Below are positions 1-5,854 of a DNA stretch of 14,565 nucleotides, one piece after another (position 1 is the first letter of the stretch; every line of letters starts with the position of its first letter). The translations under genes and the position numbers were made by a program. Where the stretch lies: the NCBI GenBank assembly GCA_900547135.1, contig URFJ01000036.1, forward strand, positions 1 through 14,565, written 5' to 3'. The notes below the pieces were generated by a model, which searched no databases, was not told the DNA's origin, and saw nothing but the letters and a program-made list of their open reading frames with translations. This stretch comes from an uncultured Eubacteriales bacterium (GTDB taxonomy: Bacteria > Bacillota > Clostridia > Christensenellales > CAG-138).

Positions 1-80
1 GTATCGGGAGAAAAAAGGTTGAGCATGTACTCTGATGAGTAGCGCGAACAGAGGGGGCTTTCATACATTTCCTTCTTCAT
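1..80 (-). CDS. purB: Adenylosuccinate lyase PurB, N-terminal fragment cut by the window edge
   Basis: PurB splits SAICAR to AICAR and adenylosuccinate to AMP, releasing fumarate each time; it is a cytoplasmic fumarase/aspartase-superfamily enzyme. Only the first 26 codons are visible. The peptide begins MKKEMYESPLCSRYSSEYM and soon reaches LFSPD. Residues YESPL-SRY and FSPD match the N-terminus of clostridial-type PurB. The ATG at 78-80 is preceded by AAGGAG (89-94 on this strand) at 8 nt. A second in-frame ATG is codon 5, but the first has the better spacing. The gene lies 35 bp downstream of purA on the same strand, which fits one transcript. The catalytic residues lie outside the window, so the call rests on a short conserved N-terminus plus context. 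The rest should continue to the left of this window. Confidence 0.82.
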   Translation of the reverse strand, partial: MKKEMYESPLCSRYSSEYMLNLFSPD

Positions 81-115
81 TTGCAATTCTCCTTATCGTA
101 AAGTTGAAGCGACTA

Positions 116-1390
116 TCAGCGTACTATTATTTCATCGCGTTTAGGGCCAACAGAAACATAGGAAACCGGTTTTCCTATTCCTTTTTCTATGTACAGCACA
201 TAATCGCGCGCTGCCTTGGGGAGATCCTCAAAACGGCGGATTCCGCTTATGTCTTCGCCCCAGCCAGGAAGCGTTGTAAATAAAGGCTTGCAGTCGTTGA
301 GCAGCATGGGAAACGGAAAATCGGATATTCTGTTCCCGTTAAGCTCATATTCGATACAGACCGGTATATCCTTCATATACGAAATGACGTCCAGCTTAGT
401 CAGTACTATTTCAGTGGCTGCCTGCATCTGGGCGCCATACCGTGTCGCCACCATATCAAGCGGTCCGACCCTTCGCGGCCTGCCCGTTGCAGCCCCGTAT
501 TCAAAGCCATGCCGGCGAAGCTCGTCAGCCTCAGCTCCAAACCATTCCGCAACAAACGGTCCTTCACCCACGCATGTAGAATATGCTTTTGCCACTCCTA
601 CAACGCGCTCAACGTTAACGCCAGGCATCCCAGCGCCAATAGGGGCGTAAGCCGCTATTGGCGACGATGATGAGGTATACGGGTAAATGCCAAAGTCTAT
701 ATCGCGCAGCGCGCCAAGCTGGGACTCAAACATTATGTTCCTTCCCTCCGCGTGTTCTCTGCGAAGAAACGCTCCCGTATCGCATATATGGCCGCCTATT
801 TTTTTACACATGTCTTCAAGCCAATCCATCATTGACGCGAGTGAGTATGGTTTTGCGCCGTATACCCCTTCTATCATCAGGTTTTTCCAGTCCAGTATGC
901 CCCTTAATCGGGATTGGAGCTTTTCGAGCATAAGAAGTTCGCCCATAAGTATGGCCTTCTTTTGATATTTATCTCCATAGGATGGGGCTATCCCGCGCTT
1001 TGTAGATCCAAACTTAGCATCGCCAAGGCGCGCTTCCTCAAGCGAGTCAAGCTCCTTATGAAAGGGAAATACCACCACAGCACGGTCGCTGATCATTAGG
1101 TTTTCTGGGCTTATTTCGATTCCGGCCCTTCGCAGGCCCTCTATTTCGCCTACGAGGTGTTCGGGATCTATCACCATTCCGTTCCCAAGAACATTAACAA
1201 CGCCACTTCTGAAAATTCCCGAAGGTATGAGGTTTAGGGCAAACTTCCCATGCTCGTTTACTATTGTATGTCCCGCGTTGCTTCCTCCCTGATATCGTAC
1301 TACTATATCATAGTCCTCGGCGATCAGGTCCACCATTCTTCCTTTCCCTTCATCGCCCCAGTTTACTCCGGTTATCGCACAAGTTGCCAT
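116..1390 (-). CDS. purA: Adenylosuccinate synthetase PurA
   Basis: PurA joins aspartate to IMP using GTP, giving adenylosuccinate, the first step from IMP to AMP. It is cytoplasmic. The 424-residue length is normal for bacterial PurA. The P-loop-like WGDEGKGR lies at residues 11-18 and NAGHT at 38-42, so catalytic Asp13 and His41 sit at the standard positions. GSTKRGIAPSY is at 128-138, GRPRR at 303-307 and the guanine-recognition motif TKLD at 331-334. An oddity is FESQLG (221-226), where most PurA proteins have FEGAQG; the usual IMP-contacting Gln aligns with Leu225. TSSSSP at 239-244 also differs from the usual TSSNTT. These changes suggest a divergent PurA subgroup, not a broken enzyme. 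The ATG at 1390 has AAAGGAG at 10 nt. It follows fumarase beta after 84 bp and precedes purB. Confidence 0.96.
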   Translation of the reverse strand: MATCAITGVNWGDEGKGRMVDLIAEDYDIVVRYQGGSNAGHTIVNEHGKFALNLIPSGIFRSGVVNVLGNGMVIDPEHLVGEIEGLRRAGIEISPENLMISDRAVVVFPFHKELDSLEEARLGDAKFGSTKRGIAPSYGDKYQKKAILMGELLMLEKLQSRLRGILDWKNLMIEGVYGAKPYSLASMMDWLEDMCKKIGGHICDTGAFLRREHAEGRNIMFESQLGALRDIDFGIYPYTSSSSPIAAYAPIGAGMPGVNVERVVGVAKAYSTCVGEGPFVAEWFGAEADELRRHGFEYGAATGRPRRVGPLDMVATRYGAQMQAATEIVLTKLDVISYMKDIPVCIEYELNGNRISDFPFPMLLNDCKPLFTTLPGWGEDISGIRRFEDLPKAARDYVLYIEKGIGKPVSYVSVGPKRDEIIVR

Positions 1391-1474
1391 CTCTAATTTG
1401 CTCCTTTAATTTATTTAACAAGGCCAATTAACGTATTTTGCGCTTTATTGCCCACTGGCAGGCTGAGCCGCCCG
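1391..1474 (-). other. Fumarase beta to purA spacer with a short GC hairpin
   Basis: The 84-bp gap holds a small imperfect hairpin near 1455-1470 (plus strand GGCAGGC-tga-GCCGCC, with one bulged A). On the minus-strand transcript no U-run follows it, so it is not a convincing terminator. The purA ribosome binding site AAAGGAG (1401-1407) is at the purA end. No convincing promoter was seen, so readthrough from the fumarase genes into purA is the simplest reading. The hairpin could stabilise or separate the upstream message, but that is inference. Confidence 0.35.
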
Positions 1475-2014
1475 CTAATCACGGTTTATATTATACAGGT
1501 CGCGGCCGTCATAGTCTATTGCCACTATTGCCGGCATATCTTCTATTCGCATCAGCCTTACGGCCTCGGCCCCCAGTTCGGGAAACGCTATAACCTCAAC
1601 GCTGCGTATACAGCTTGCTATCAGAAGGCCCGCGCCTCCGGTGGCTGCAAAGTAAATGGCCTTTCCTTTCATAGCCTGCTTGACTTCGGCTGAGCGGGGG
1701 CCCTTTCCTATCATTGCCGTAAGGCCGTAGTCAATTAACATTGGCGTATATGGGTCCATTCGGCTGGAAGTAGTAGGGCCACATGGCCCAATAATTTCTC
1801 CGGGCGCTGCCGGACATGGACCGGCATAGTATATGCATGCGGGCATGCCCATGGGAAGTCTGTCTCCAGACTCCAACAGCTCTTTAAATCTTGCGTGGGC
1901 GGCATCGCGCGCCGAGTATATATAACCGGAAAGATAAACGGGCTCTCCGCAACGCAGGGAGGTCATTTCATCGCTGCCAGCTTGTAATGGGAGCGTTACG
2001 TTTTTTTTATGCAC
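1475..2014 (-). CDS. fumB: Class I fumarate hydratase, beta subunit (Fe-S hydro-lyase C-terminal domain)
   Basis: This is the small subunit of the two-subunit, oxygen-sensitive, 4Fe-4S class I fumarase/tartrate dehydratase family, which interconverts fumarate and malate. The 179-residue length is typical for the beta chain. Visible motifs are GEPVYLSGYIYSARDAAH (23-40), MPACIYYAGPCPA near 57-69, GPTTSSRMDPYTP (79-91) and MIGKG (101-105), the family's substrate-binding and catalytic region. The start is a GTG at 2014-2012, directly abutting the alpha subunit's TAG stop. AAAGGA lies 8 nt upstream inside the alpha gene, so coupled translation is likely. L-tartrate dehydratase beta has the same fold. 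Fumarase is preferred because the gene sits with purA and purB, whose pathway releases fumarate. The symbol follows common beta-subunit usage and does not refer to the E. coli one-chain FumB. Confidence 0.9.
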   Translation of the reverse strand: MHKKNVTLPLQAGSDEMTSLRCGEPVYLSGYIYSARDAAHARFKELLESGDRLPMGMPACIYYAGPCPAAPGEIIGPCGPTTSSRMDPYTPMLIDYGLTAMIGKGPRSAEVKQAMKGKAIYFAATGGAGLLIASCIRSVEVIAFPELGAEAVRLMRIEDMPAIVAIDYDGRDLYNINRD

Positions 2015-2854
2015 CTATAGCGTCCTTTCCGCATGCCTGCATGCATGGCATTGTAAATTTACGGCTACCGGAAGACCTGCTATATGAGTATGTATGGCTT
2101 CGGCATGAACAGCCAGCGCCGTCGTTGCCCCTCCCAACCCCATAGGGCCAACACCTGAATTGTTTATTAATTCGAGGGATTTCCTTTCAATATCGGCAGT
2201 TCTCTTATCGGGAGACGGCGCTCCGAGGGGCCTTAACAGCTGGCGTTTGGCCAGCAGGGCGGCCGCTTCGACAGTTCCGCCAATTCCTACCCCAGCCACT
2301 ACCGGAGGACATGCGCTGGCTCCAGCGTCCAGCACAGTTTTAACTATGGATTCAACTATTCCGTCAATCCCCTGTGAAGGGTCGAGCATGAAAAGCCGGC
2401 TTTTATTCTCGCTGCCAAATCCCTTTGGGGCCACGGTTATACGCAGCTTGTCCCCGTCTACAAACCTGACGTGGATTACTGCCGGCGTATTATCCTGAGT
2501 GTTTACCCGGGTTATTGCGTTTAAAACTGATTTTCTTAGGTAACCCGATTCGTATCCTCTTCTAACACCTTCGTTAACTGCAGAATACAAGTCGCCTTTA
2601 ATGTGTATGTCTAAACCCACGTCAAGAAATACGACAACCAGGCCAGTATCCTGGCAGCACGGCCGCATGCGCTCGGCAGCGAGCTTATGGTTTTCAATAA
2701 TTTGATTCAAAACGGCATGCGCGGCGCTGTCCTCCGTCTCAATTTCAAGTGCTTTTTTCAGGGCCGCCATGACGTCCGCAGGGACGCAACAACAAGCCGT
2801 AATGCAAAGATCTGCAACGGCATGCTCTATATCGGCGGCATGTATGTATCGCAT
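2015..2854 (-). CDS. fumA: Class I fumarate hydratase, alpha subunit (Fe-S hydro-lyase N-terminal domain)
   Basis: This is the large subunit of the two-part class I fumarase; it carries the catalytic 4Fe-4S cluster. The length, 279 residues, matches the family. The three cluster cysteines are recognisable: Cys67 in CCQDTG, Cys182 in SACPPVVAGVGIGG and Cys269 in QCHACRHAE near the C-terminus. Other family motifs are GSENKSRL (147-154) and NNSGVGPMGLGG (231-242). There is an odd extra cysteine group near the N-terminus (Cys17 and Cys21-23) where relatives usually have non-cysteine residues. The ATG at 2854 has a strong AAGGAGGG (2861-2868) 6 nt upstream. It is the first gene of the leftward run and is translationally tied to the beta subunit. 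Tartrate dehydratase is the main alternative, less likely here because of the purA/purB context. The symbol is used loosely for the alpha subunit. Confidence 0.92.
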   Translation of the reverse strand: MRYIHAADIEHAVADLCITACCCVPADVMAALKKALEIETEDSAAHAVLNQIIENHKLAAERMRPCCQDTGLVVVFLDVGLDIHIKGDLYSAVNEGVRRGYESGYLRKSVLNAITRVNTQDNTPAVIHVRFVDGDKLRITVAPKGFGSENKSRLFMLDPSQGIDGIVESIVKTVLDAGASACPPVVAGVGIGGTVEAAALLAKRQLLRPLGAPSPDKRTADIERKSLELINNSGVGPMGLGGATTALAVHAEAIHTHIAGLPVAVNLQCHACRHAERTL

Positions 2855-2880
2855 GTCATGCCCTCCTTAATACAGCAACT

Positions 2881-2909
2881 ATAATATCATGTTATGGAGG
2901 CCATTTCTA
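2881..2909 (-). promoter_or_regulatory. Candidate promoter for the fumarase-purA-purB run
   Basis: Read on the minus strand, TGATATTAT (2889-2881) is an extended -10 element. TAGAAA (2909-2904) lies 17 bp upstream and matches 4 of 6 positions of a sigma-A -35 box. Initiation would fall near 2874, giving a leader of about 20 nt that still contains the AAGGAGGG site. An alternative on the same strand is TTGCAA (2977-2972) with TATAAA (2953-2948) and an 18-bp spacer. The region is very AT-rich, so chance matches are easy. Confidence 0.4.
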
Positions 2910-2917
2910 TAAATGGC
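2900..2917. promoter_or_regulatory. Perfect 7-bp inverted repeat in the divergent control region, possible operator
   Basis: GCCATTT (2900-2906), a 4-nt spacer CTAT, then AAATGGC (2911-2917) form a perfect inverted repeat. It overlaps the proposed -35 of the leftward promoter and lies about 75 bp upstream of the proposed purE -10. No T-run follows on either strand, so it is not a terminator. Its placement fits a repressor operator acting on the leftward promoter, and possibly on both. The binding protein is unknown. Confidence 0.4.
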
Positions 2918-2971
2918 GAAATATATTAGACTATATTATGATATTTGTTTATATATTGGCACTGCAGATTA

Positions 2972-3001
2972 TTGCAAAATAATATGGTTTTTTGGTATTA
3001 T
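2972..3001 (+). promoter_or_regulatory. Candidate promoter for purE and the rightward pur run
   Basis: TTGCAA (2972-2977) and TATTAT (2996-3001) are separated by 18 bp, with a TG one base upstream of the -10 (TGGTATTAT, an extended -10). A perfect TATAAT also overlaps at 2999-3004 but lacks a well-placed -35. Transcription would start near 3008 and give a 5' leader of about 46 nt before purE. A weaker pair is TTGGCA (2956-2961) with TAATAT (2980-2985). Confidence 0.45.
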
Positions 3002-3009
3002 AATTAAGA

Positions 3010-3027
3010 TGCGGGTTTATTTCCGCA
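3010..3027 (+). other. Small hairpin in the purE leader
   Basis: TGCGGG (3010-3015), loop TTTATT, TCCGCA (3022-3027) form a 6-bp stem including one G-U pair, inside the predicted purE 5' leader and 13 nt ahead of its ribosome binding site. It is short. It could be an mRNA-stabilising 5' stem or chance. No purine riboswitch core is present around it. Confidence 0.25.
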
Positions 3028-3053
3028 CGATAGAAATCTGAAGGAGCTATGAA

Positions 3054-3545
3054 ATGAAGAAGGTTGCCATAGTCATGGGCAGCGACAGCGATCTGGCTGT
3101 ATTGCAGCCAGCGTTTGACAAACTTAAAGAGCTGGCGGTTCCCTTTGAGGCGCGGATTATTTCGGCGCATAGAACGCCTGGTATAGCGGCGGATTTTGCC
3201 AAGAATGCACAGAGCAACGGCTTTGGCGTTATAATAGCAGCGGCTGGCAAGGCGGCCCACCTTGCGGGAGCTATGGCTGCAAACACAGTGTTGCCTATAA
3301 TTGGCGTGCCGGTTAAGTCCTCCACTCTGGACGGACTCGACGCATTGCTATCAACCGTTCAGATGCCGTCTGGAATACCGGTGGCTACGGTGGCCATTGA
3401 TGGATCCGCGAATGCGGCTATTTTAGCAGCCCAGATCATAGCCTTAGGCGATGAAGAATTGCTCATGCGCATAAAGGCGATGCGTGCGGATATGGAAAGG
3501 ACGGTCATTGAAAAGGACACGCGGCTTGTAGAAAACCACACCTGA
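3054..3545 (+). CDS. purE: PurE, N5-carboxyaminoimidazole ribonucleotide mutase / AIR carboxylase
   Basis: PurE produces CAIR, the carboxylated imidazole intermediate of IMP synthesis. The 163-residue chain is normal for class I PurE. Motifs are GSDSD (9-13), SAHRTP (37-42, with the conserved His39), AAAGKAAHLAG (62-72) and STLDGLDALLSTVQMP (90-105). Ser10, Asp13, His39 and Arg40 align with the substrate-binding residues known for class I enzymes. The usual GAGGAAHLPG is here AAAGKAAHLAG, a modest variation. The ATG at 3054 has AAGGAG (3041-3046) at 7 nt. Class I PurE normally uses N5-CAIR made by PurK, but no purK is in the window. Either purK is elsewhere or this enzyme works on AIR and CO2 directly; the sequence alone cannot decide. 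It heads the rightward run and is separated from purC by a hairpin-rich gap. Confidence 0.96.
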   Translation: MKKVAIVMGSDSDLAVLQPAFDKLKELAVPFEARIISAHRTPGIAADFAKNAQSNGFGVIIAAAGKAAHLAGAMAANTVLPIIGVPVKSSTLDGLDALLSTVQMPSGIPVATVAIDGSANAAILAAQIIALGDEELLMRIKAMRADMERTVIEKDTRLVENHT

Positions 3546-3554
3546 TATAACAGC

Positions 3555-3581
3555 GGCCTCCGTGTATCGCGGAGGTCTTTT
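3555..3581 (+). terminator. Terminator-like hairpin after purE (possible attenuator)
   Basis: An 8-bp stem is formed by GGCCTCCG (3555-3562) and CGGAGGTC (3570-3577), with one G-U pair and a 7-nt loop, followed directly by TTTT (3578-3581). It begins 9 bp after the purE stop. The stem is strong but the T-run is short, so termination may be partial. It could lower expression of purC and later genes relative to purE, or separate the two transcripts. Confidence 0.55.
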
Positions 3582-3617
3582 GAATTACATTTTATGGCGG
3601 TTGGCCCATTGTTTATT

Positions 3618-3646
3618 TTGGATCCGCTTGCAGACCGGCATATCAT
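3618..3646 (+). promoter_or_regulatory. Weak candidate promoter ahead of purC
   Basis: TTGGAT (3618-3623) and TATCAT (3641-3646) are 17 bp apart. The -10 matches 5 of 6 positions and the -35 only 3 of 6. It sits after the purE hairpin, where an internal promoter would be expected if that hairpin terminates. The -10 overlaps the left arm of the 9-bp inverted repeat at 3640-3664, so a protein bound there could block it. Support is weak. Confidence 0.25.
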
Positions 3647-3664
3647 GTCGGACAAACATGATAT
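3640..3664. promoter_or_regulatory. Perfect 9-bp inverted repeat upstream of purC
   Basis: ATATCATGT (3640-3648), a 7-nt spacer CGGACAA, and ACATGATAT (3656-3664) are exact reverse complements. The repeat ends 10 bp before the purC ribosome binding site AAGGAG (3675-3680). As DNA it looks like an operator with half-sites about 1.5 helical turns apart. As RNA it would be an AU-rich hairpin just ahead of the ribosome site. No T-run follows, so it is not a terminator. Its function is unknown. Confidence 0.45.
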
Positions 3665-3674
3665 AAAGACAAAA

Positions 3675-3680
3675 AAGGAG
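3675..3680 (+). promoter_or_regulatory. purC ribosome binding site (decides the start)
   Basis: AAGGAG lies 9 nt before the ATG at 3690. The frame stays open upstream, with ATG codons at 3594 and 3645, but neither has a ribosome site and both would add residues unrelated to the PurC family. PurC homologues start just before the YEGKAKK motif, as this ATG does. Confidence 0.8.
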
Positions 3681-3689
3681 AATACACCA

Positions 3690-4400
3690 ATGGATAAGAC
3701 GGTTCAGCTTTATGAAGGAAAGGCAAAAAAGGTATACGCAACAAATGACGACTCATTGTGCATTGTGGAATACAAGGACGACGCAACCGCGTTTAACGGC
3801 GAAAAGAAAGGCACGATCGCGGGCAAAGGCGCGATAAACAACCTTGTCACCAATCACCTGATGAGGATGCTTGAGAAGGAAGGCATTCCCACCCATTATG
3901 TAGAGGAGCTTTCGGACAGGGAAACGGTGGTTAAAAGGGTGAAAATAATTCCCCTTGAAGTGATAGTAAGGAATATAGCCGCCGGATCTTTATCAAAGCG
4001 CCTGGGGCTGCCGGAGGGGACAAAGCTTAAAAAGACGGTTCTCGAATACAGCTATAAGGACGATTCGCTCGGAGACCCGATGGTCAATGAATACCATATA
4101 TTCGCCCTAAACCTTGCTACGCGCGAGGAACTTGACGCCATATCTGCTTATGCGCTGAAAACAAATGAAACACTGTCTAATTATCTCAGCGATCTAAATA
4201 TAGAACTGGTCGATTTCAAACTTGAATTTGGAAAGACAATAGACGGAGAACTTGTGCTGGCTGATGAGATTTCGCCCGACACATGCCGCTTTTGGGACGC
4301 AACGACAAAGGAGAAGCTTGACAAGGACCGTTTTAGAAGGGATATGGGCGGCGTAGAGGATGCGTATCGTGAGATTTTAAAACGACTTATGGGAAGGTAA
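3690..4400 (+). CDS. purC: SAICAR synthetase PurC
   Basis: PurC ligates aspartate to CAIR with ATP, forming SAICAR, the substrate of PurB. From the ATG at 3690 the protein is 236 residues, the usual bacterial length. Motifs in order: YEGKAKKVY (8-16, glycine-rich ATP-binding start), DDATAFNGEKKG (30-41), PLEVIVRNIAAGS (88-100), VDFKLEFG (174-181), DEISPDTCRFWD (192-203) and LDKDRFRRD (210-218). All are standard SAICAR synthetase signatures with no visible loss. The stop at 4398-4400 is 4 bp before purF, so the two are likely co-translated. Its upstream gap contains a terminator-like hairpin and a 9-bp inverted repeat, making purC the likely first gene of a separately adjusted transcript. Confidence 0.97.
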   Translation: MDKTVQLYEGKAKKVYATNDDSLCIVEYKDDATAFNGEKKGTIAGKGAINNLVTNHLMRMLEKEGIPTHYVEELSDRETVVKRVKIIPLEVIVRNIAAGSLSKRLGLPEGTKLKKTVLEYSYKDDSLGDPMVNEYHIFALNLATREELDAISAYALKTNETLSNYLSDLNIELVDFKLEFGKTIDGELVLADEISPDTCRFWDATTKEKLDKDRFRRDMGGVEDAYREILKRLMGR

Positions 4401-4404
4401 AAAG

Positions 4405-5841
4405 ATGAAAAAGCATGTATCTGACAGTTTGCATGAGGAATGCGGGGTCTTTGGCATATATATGGATAAGCCGTGCGATGTTGTTTCGCCGGTTTACTAC
4501 GCTTTGTACGCGTTGCAGCACCGCGGACAGGAAAGCTGCGGCATAGCGGTATGCAGGGATGGGGTGATAAACTGCCATAGGGATGCCGGACTGGTAAACG
4601 AGGTGTTTACCGGCCCTGCGTTAAAAAGGCTAGGAACCGGACATATTGCCATTGGCCATGTCCGCTATGGAACGACTGGCGACAATCCCAGGCTTAACGC
4701 TCAGCCGCTGGCCGTAGACCATATGAAGGGTTGCATGGCGCTTGCCCATAACGGCAATCTCATAAACGACGAAGAACTAAGAAGCGAGCTTGAGGCCACG
4801 GGCTCAATCTTCCATACGTCAAGCGATACGGAGGTTATTTCCTATAATATAATTAAAGGATGCCTGCCAACGGACACGATAGAGGAAGCGGTATGCAGGG
4901 CGATGTATAATCTCAAGGGCGCATATTCGCTAGTTATTATGACGAGGGACAAGCTTCTGGCCGTGCGGGATCCATTCGGCTTCCATCCGCTGTGCATAGG
5001 AAAGCTTGAAGGCGGCTATGCGTTCGCTTCGGAAACCTGTGCGCTGGACAGCATAGGCGCGGTCTATCTGCGCGACGTAAGACCTGGCGAAGTTGTAATA
5101 GCCGACAAGCGGGGACTAACCAGCATTGATGAGCACTGCAACAGCTGCACTACGGCGCTATGCGTATTTGAGCACATATATTTTGCACGGCCCGACAGCA
5201 TTATCGATGGCAGCTCGGTTCATATGGCGCGGCGCCGCGCAGGGGCGTTTTTGGCGCTTGAACATCCCGTGCAGGCCGACGTCGTCATAGGCGTGCCCGA
5301 TTCAGGTATAGACGCAGCGCTTGGATACGCTCAACAGTCGGGCATTCCGTATGGTGTTGGATTTATTAAAAATAAATATATAGGACGTACGTTTATACAG
5401 CCTACGCAGGCCGACCGTGAACAGAAGGTTCGTATAAAGCTGAATCCAGTTGCGGCAACGGTTAAAGGAAAGAGGGTAGTTCTTATAGACGATTCCATCG
5501 TAAGGGGAACCACCATTGCGCGTATTGTCCGTCTGCTTAGGGATGCTGGCGCAAAAGAGGTCCACGTGCGCTCATCAGCTCCGAAGTTCCTGTACCCATG
5601 CTACTTCGGCACGGATATAGATTCGCAGGATAAATTGATTGCCTGGAAGCATAATGATGACGAGCTTAAGACCATGCTGGATGTTGACTCGCTGGGCTTT
5701 CTGAGCACGGCAAACGTAACAAAGCTTGCAGATAACACCAAGCTTGACTTCTGTACCGGCTGCTTTACAGGCGAATACCCATGTCCAATCCCCACGCATG
5801 CGGGACGAAGCAAGTTCTCAGGAAGAATAAGGGAAGAGTAG
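4405..5841 (+). CDS. purF: Amidophosphoribosyltransferase PurF, propeptide and Fe-S type
   Basis: PurF makes phosphoribosylamine from PRPP and glutamine, the committed step of the pathway and the usual point of feedback control by AMP and GMP. The 478-residue chain starts with a 12-residue stretch before CGVFGIY. Cys13 would be the Ntn-hydrolase nucleophile exposed by propeptide cleavage, as in Bacillus subtilis PurF. The glutaminase domain shows LQHRGQES (37-44), GHVRYGTTG and AHNGNL. The PRPP-binding loop VVLIDDSIVRGTT is at 358-370. Four cysteines fit the 4Fe-4S ligands of the Bacillus-type enzyme: Cys253 (CVFEHIYFARPDS), Cys399 (YPCYFG), Cys450 and Cys453 (FCTGCFTGEYP). An oxygen-labile cluster suits an anaerobe. 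The ATG at 4405 has a GGAAGG-like site inside the end of purC. Confidence 0.97.
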   Translation: MKKHVSDSLHEECGVFGIYMDKPCDVVSPVYYALYALQHRGQESCGIAVCRDGVINCHRDAGLVNEVFTGPALKRLGTGHIAIGHVRYGTTGDNPRLNAQPLAVDHMKGCMALAHNGNLINDEELRSELEATGSIFHTSSDTEVISYNIIKGCLPTDTIEEAVCRAMYNLKGAYSLVIMTRDKLLAVRDPFGFHPLCIGKLEGGYAFASETCALDSIGAVYLRDVRPGEVVIADKRGLTSIDEHCNSCTTALCVFEHIYFARPDSIIDGSSVHMARRRAGAFLALEHPVQADVVIGVPDSGIDAALGYAQQSGIPYGVGFIKNKYIGRTFIQPTQADREQKVRIKLNPVAATVKGKRVVLIDDSIVRGTTIARIVRLLRDAGAKEVHVRSSAPKFLYPCYFGTDIDSQDKLIAWKHNDDELKTMLDVDSLGFLSTANVTKLADNTKLDFCTGCFTGEYPCPIPTHAGRSKFSGRIREE

Positions 5842-5854
5842 GAGATGTTTAGCA

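Noticed and set aside
216..650. Open frame of 144 codons antisense to purA
   Set aside because: It lies wholly within purA on the opposite strand, has no recognisable domain, and is explained by codon composition.
1455..1470. Hairpin between fumarase beta and purA as a transcription terminator
   Set aside because: The stem is short and bulged and no U-run follows on the minus-strand transcript.
2911..2926. Possible Bacillus-type PurR box around GGCGAAATATA
   Set aside because: Only the CGAA core matches, the flanks fit poorly, and the expected second inverted box at the proper spacing was not seen.
2920..2937. AATATA / TATATT inverted repeat in the divergent region
   Set aside because: It is low-complexity AT sequence; a 6-bp match of this kind is expected by chance there.
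2965..3045. Possible purine riboswitch (AATATGGTT resembles part of the purine aptamer)
   Set aside because: The paired P1 stem, the TCTACC junction and the P2/P3 loops are not found, so the resemblance is a short AT-rich coincidence.
3594..3689. N-terminal extension of purC from upstream in-frame ATG codons at 3594 or 3645
   Set aside because: Neither has a ribosome binding site, the extra residues do not resemble PurC, and the ATG at 3690 has AAGGAG at 9 nt and gives the usual family length.
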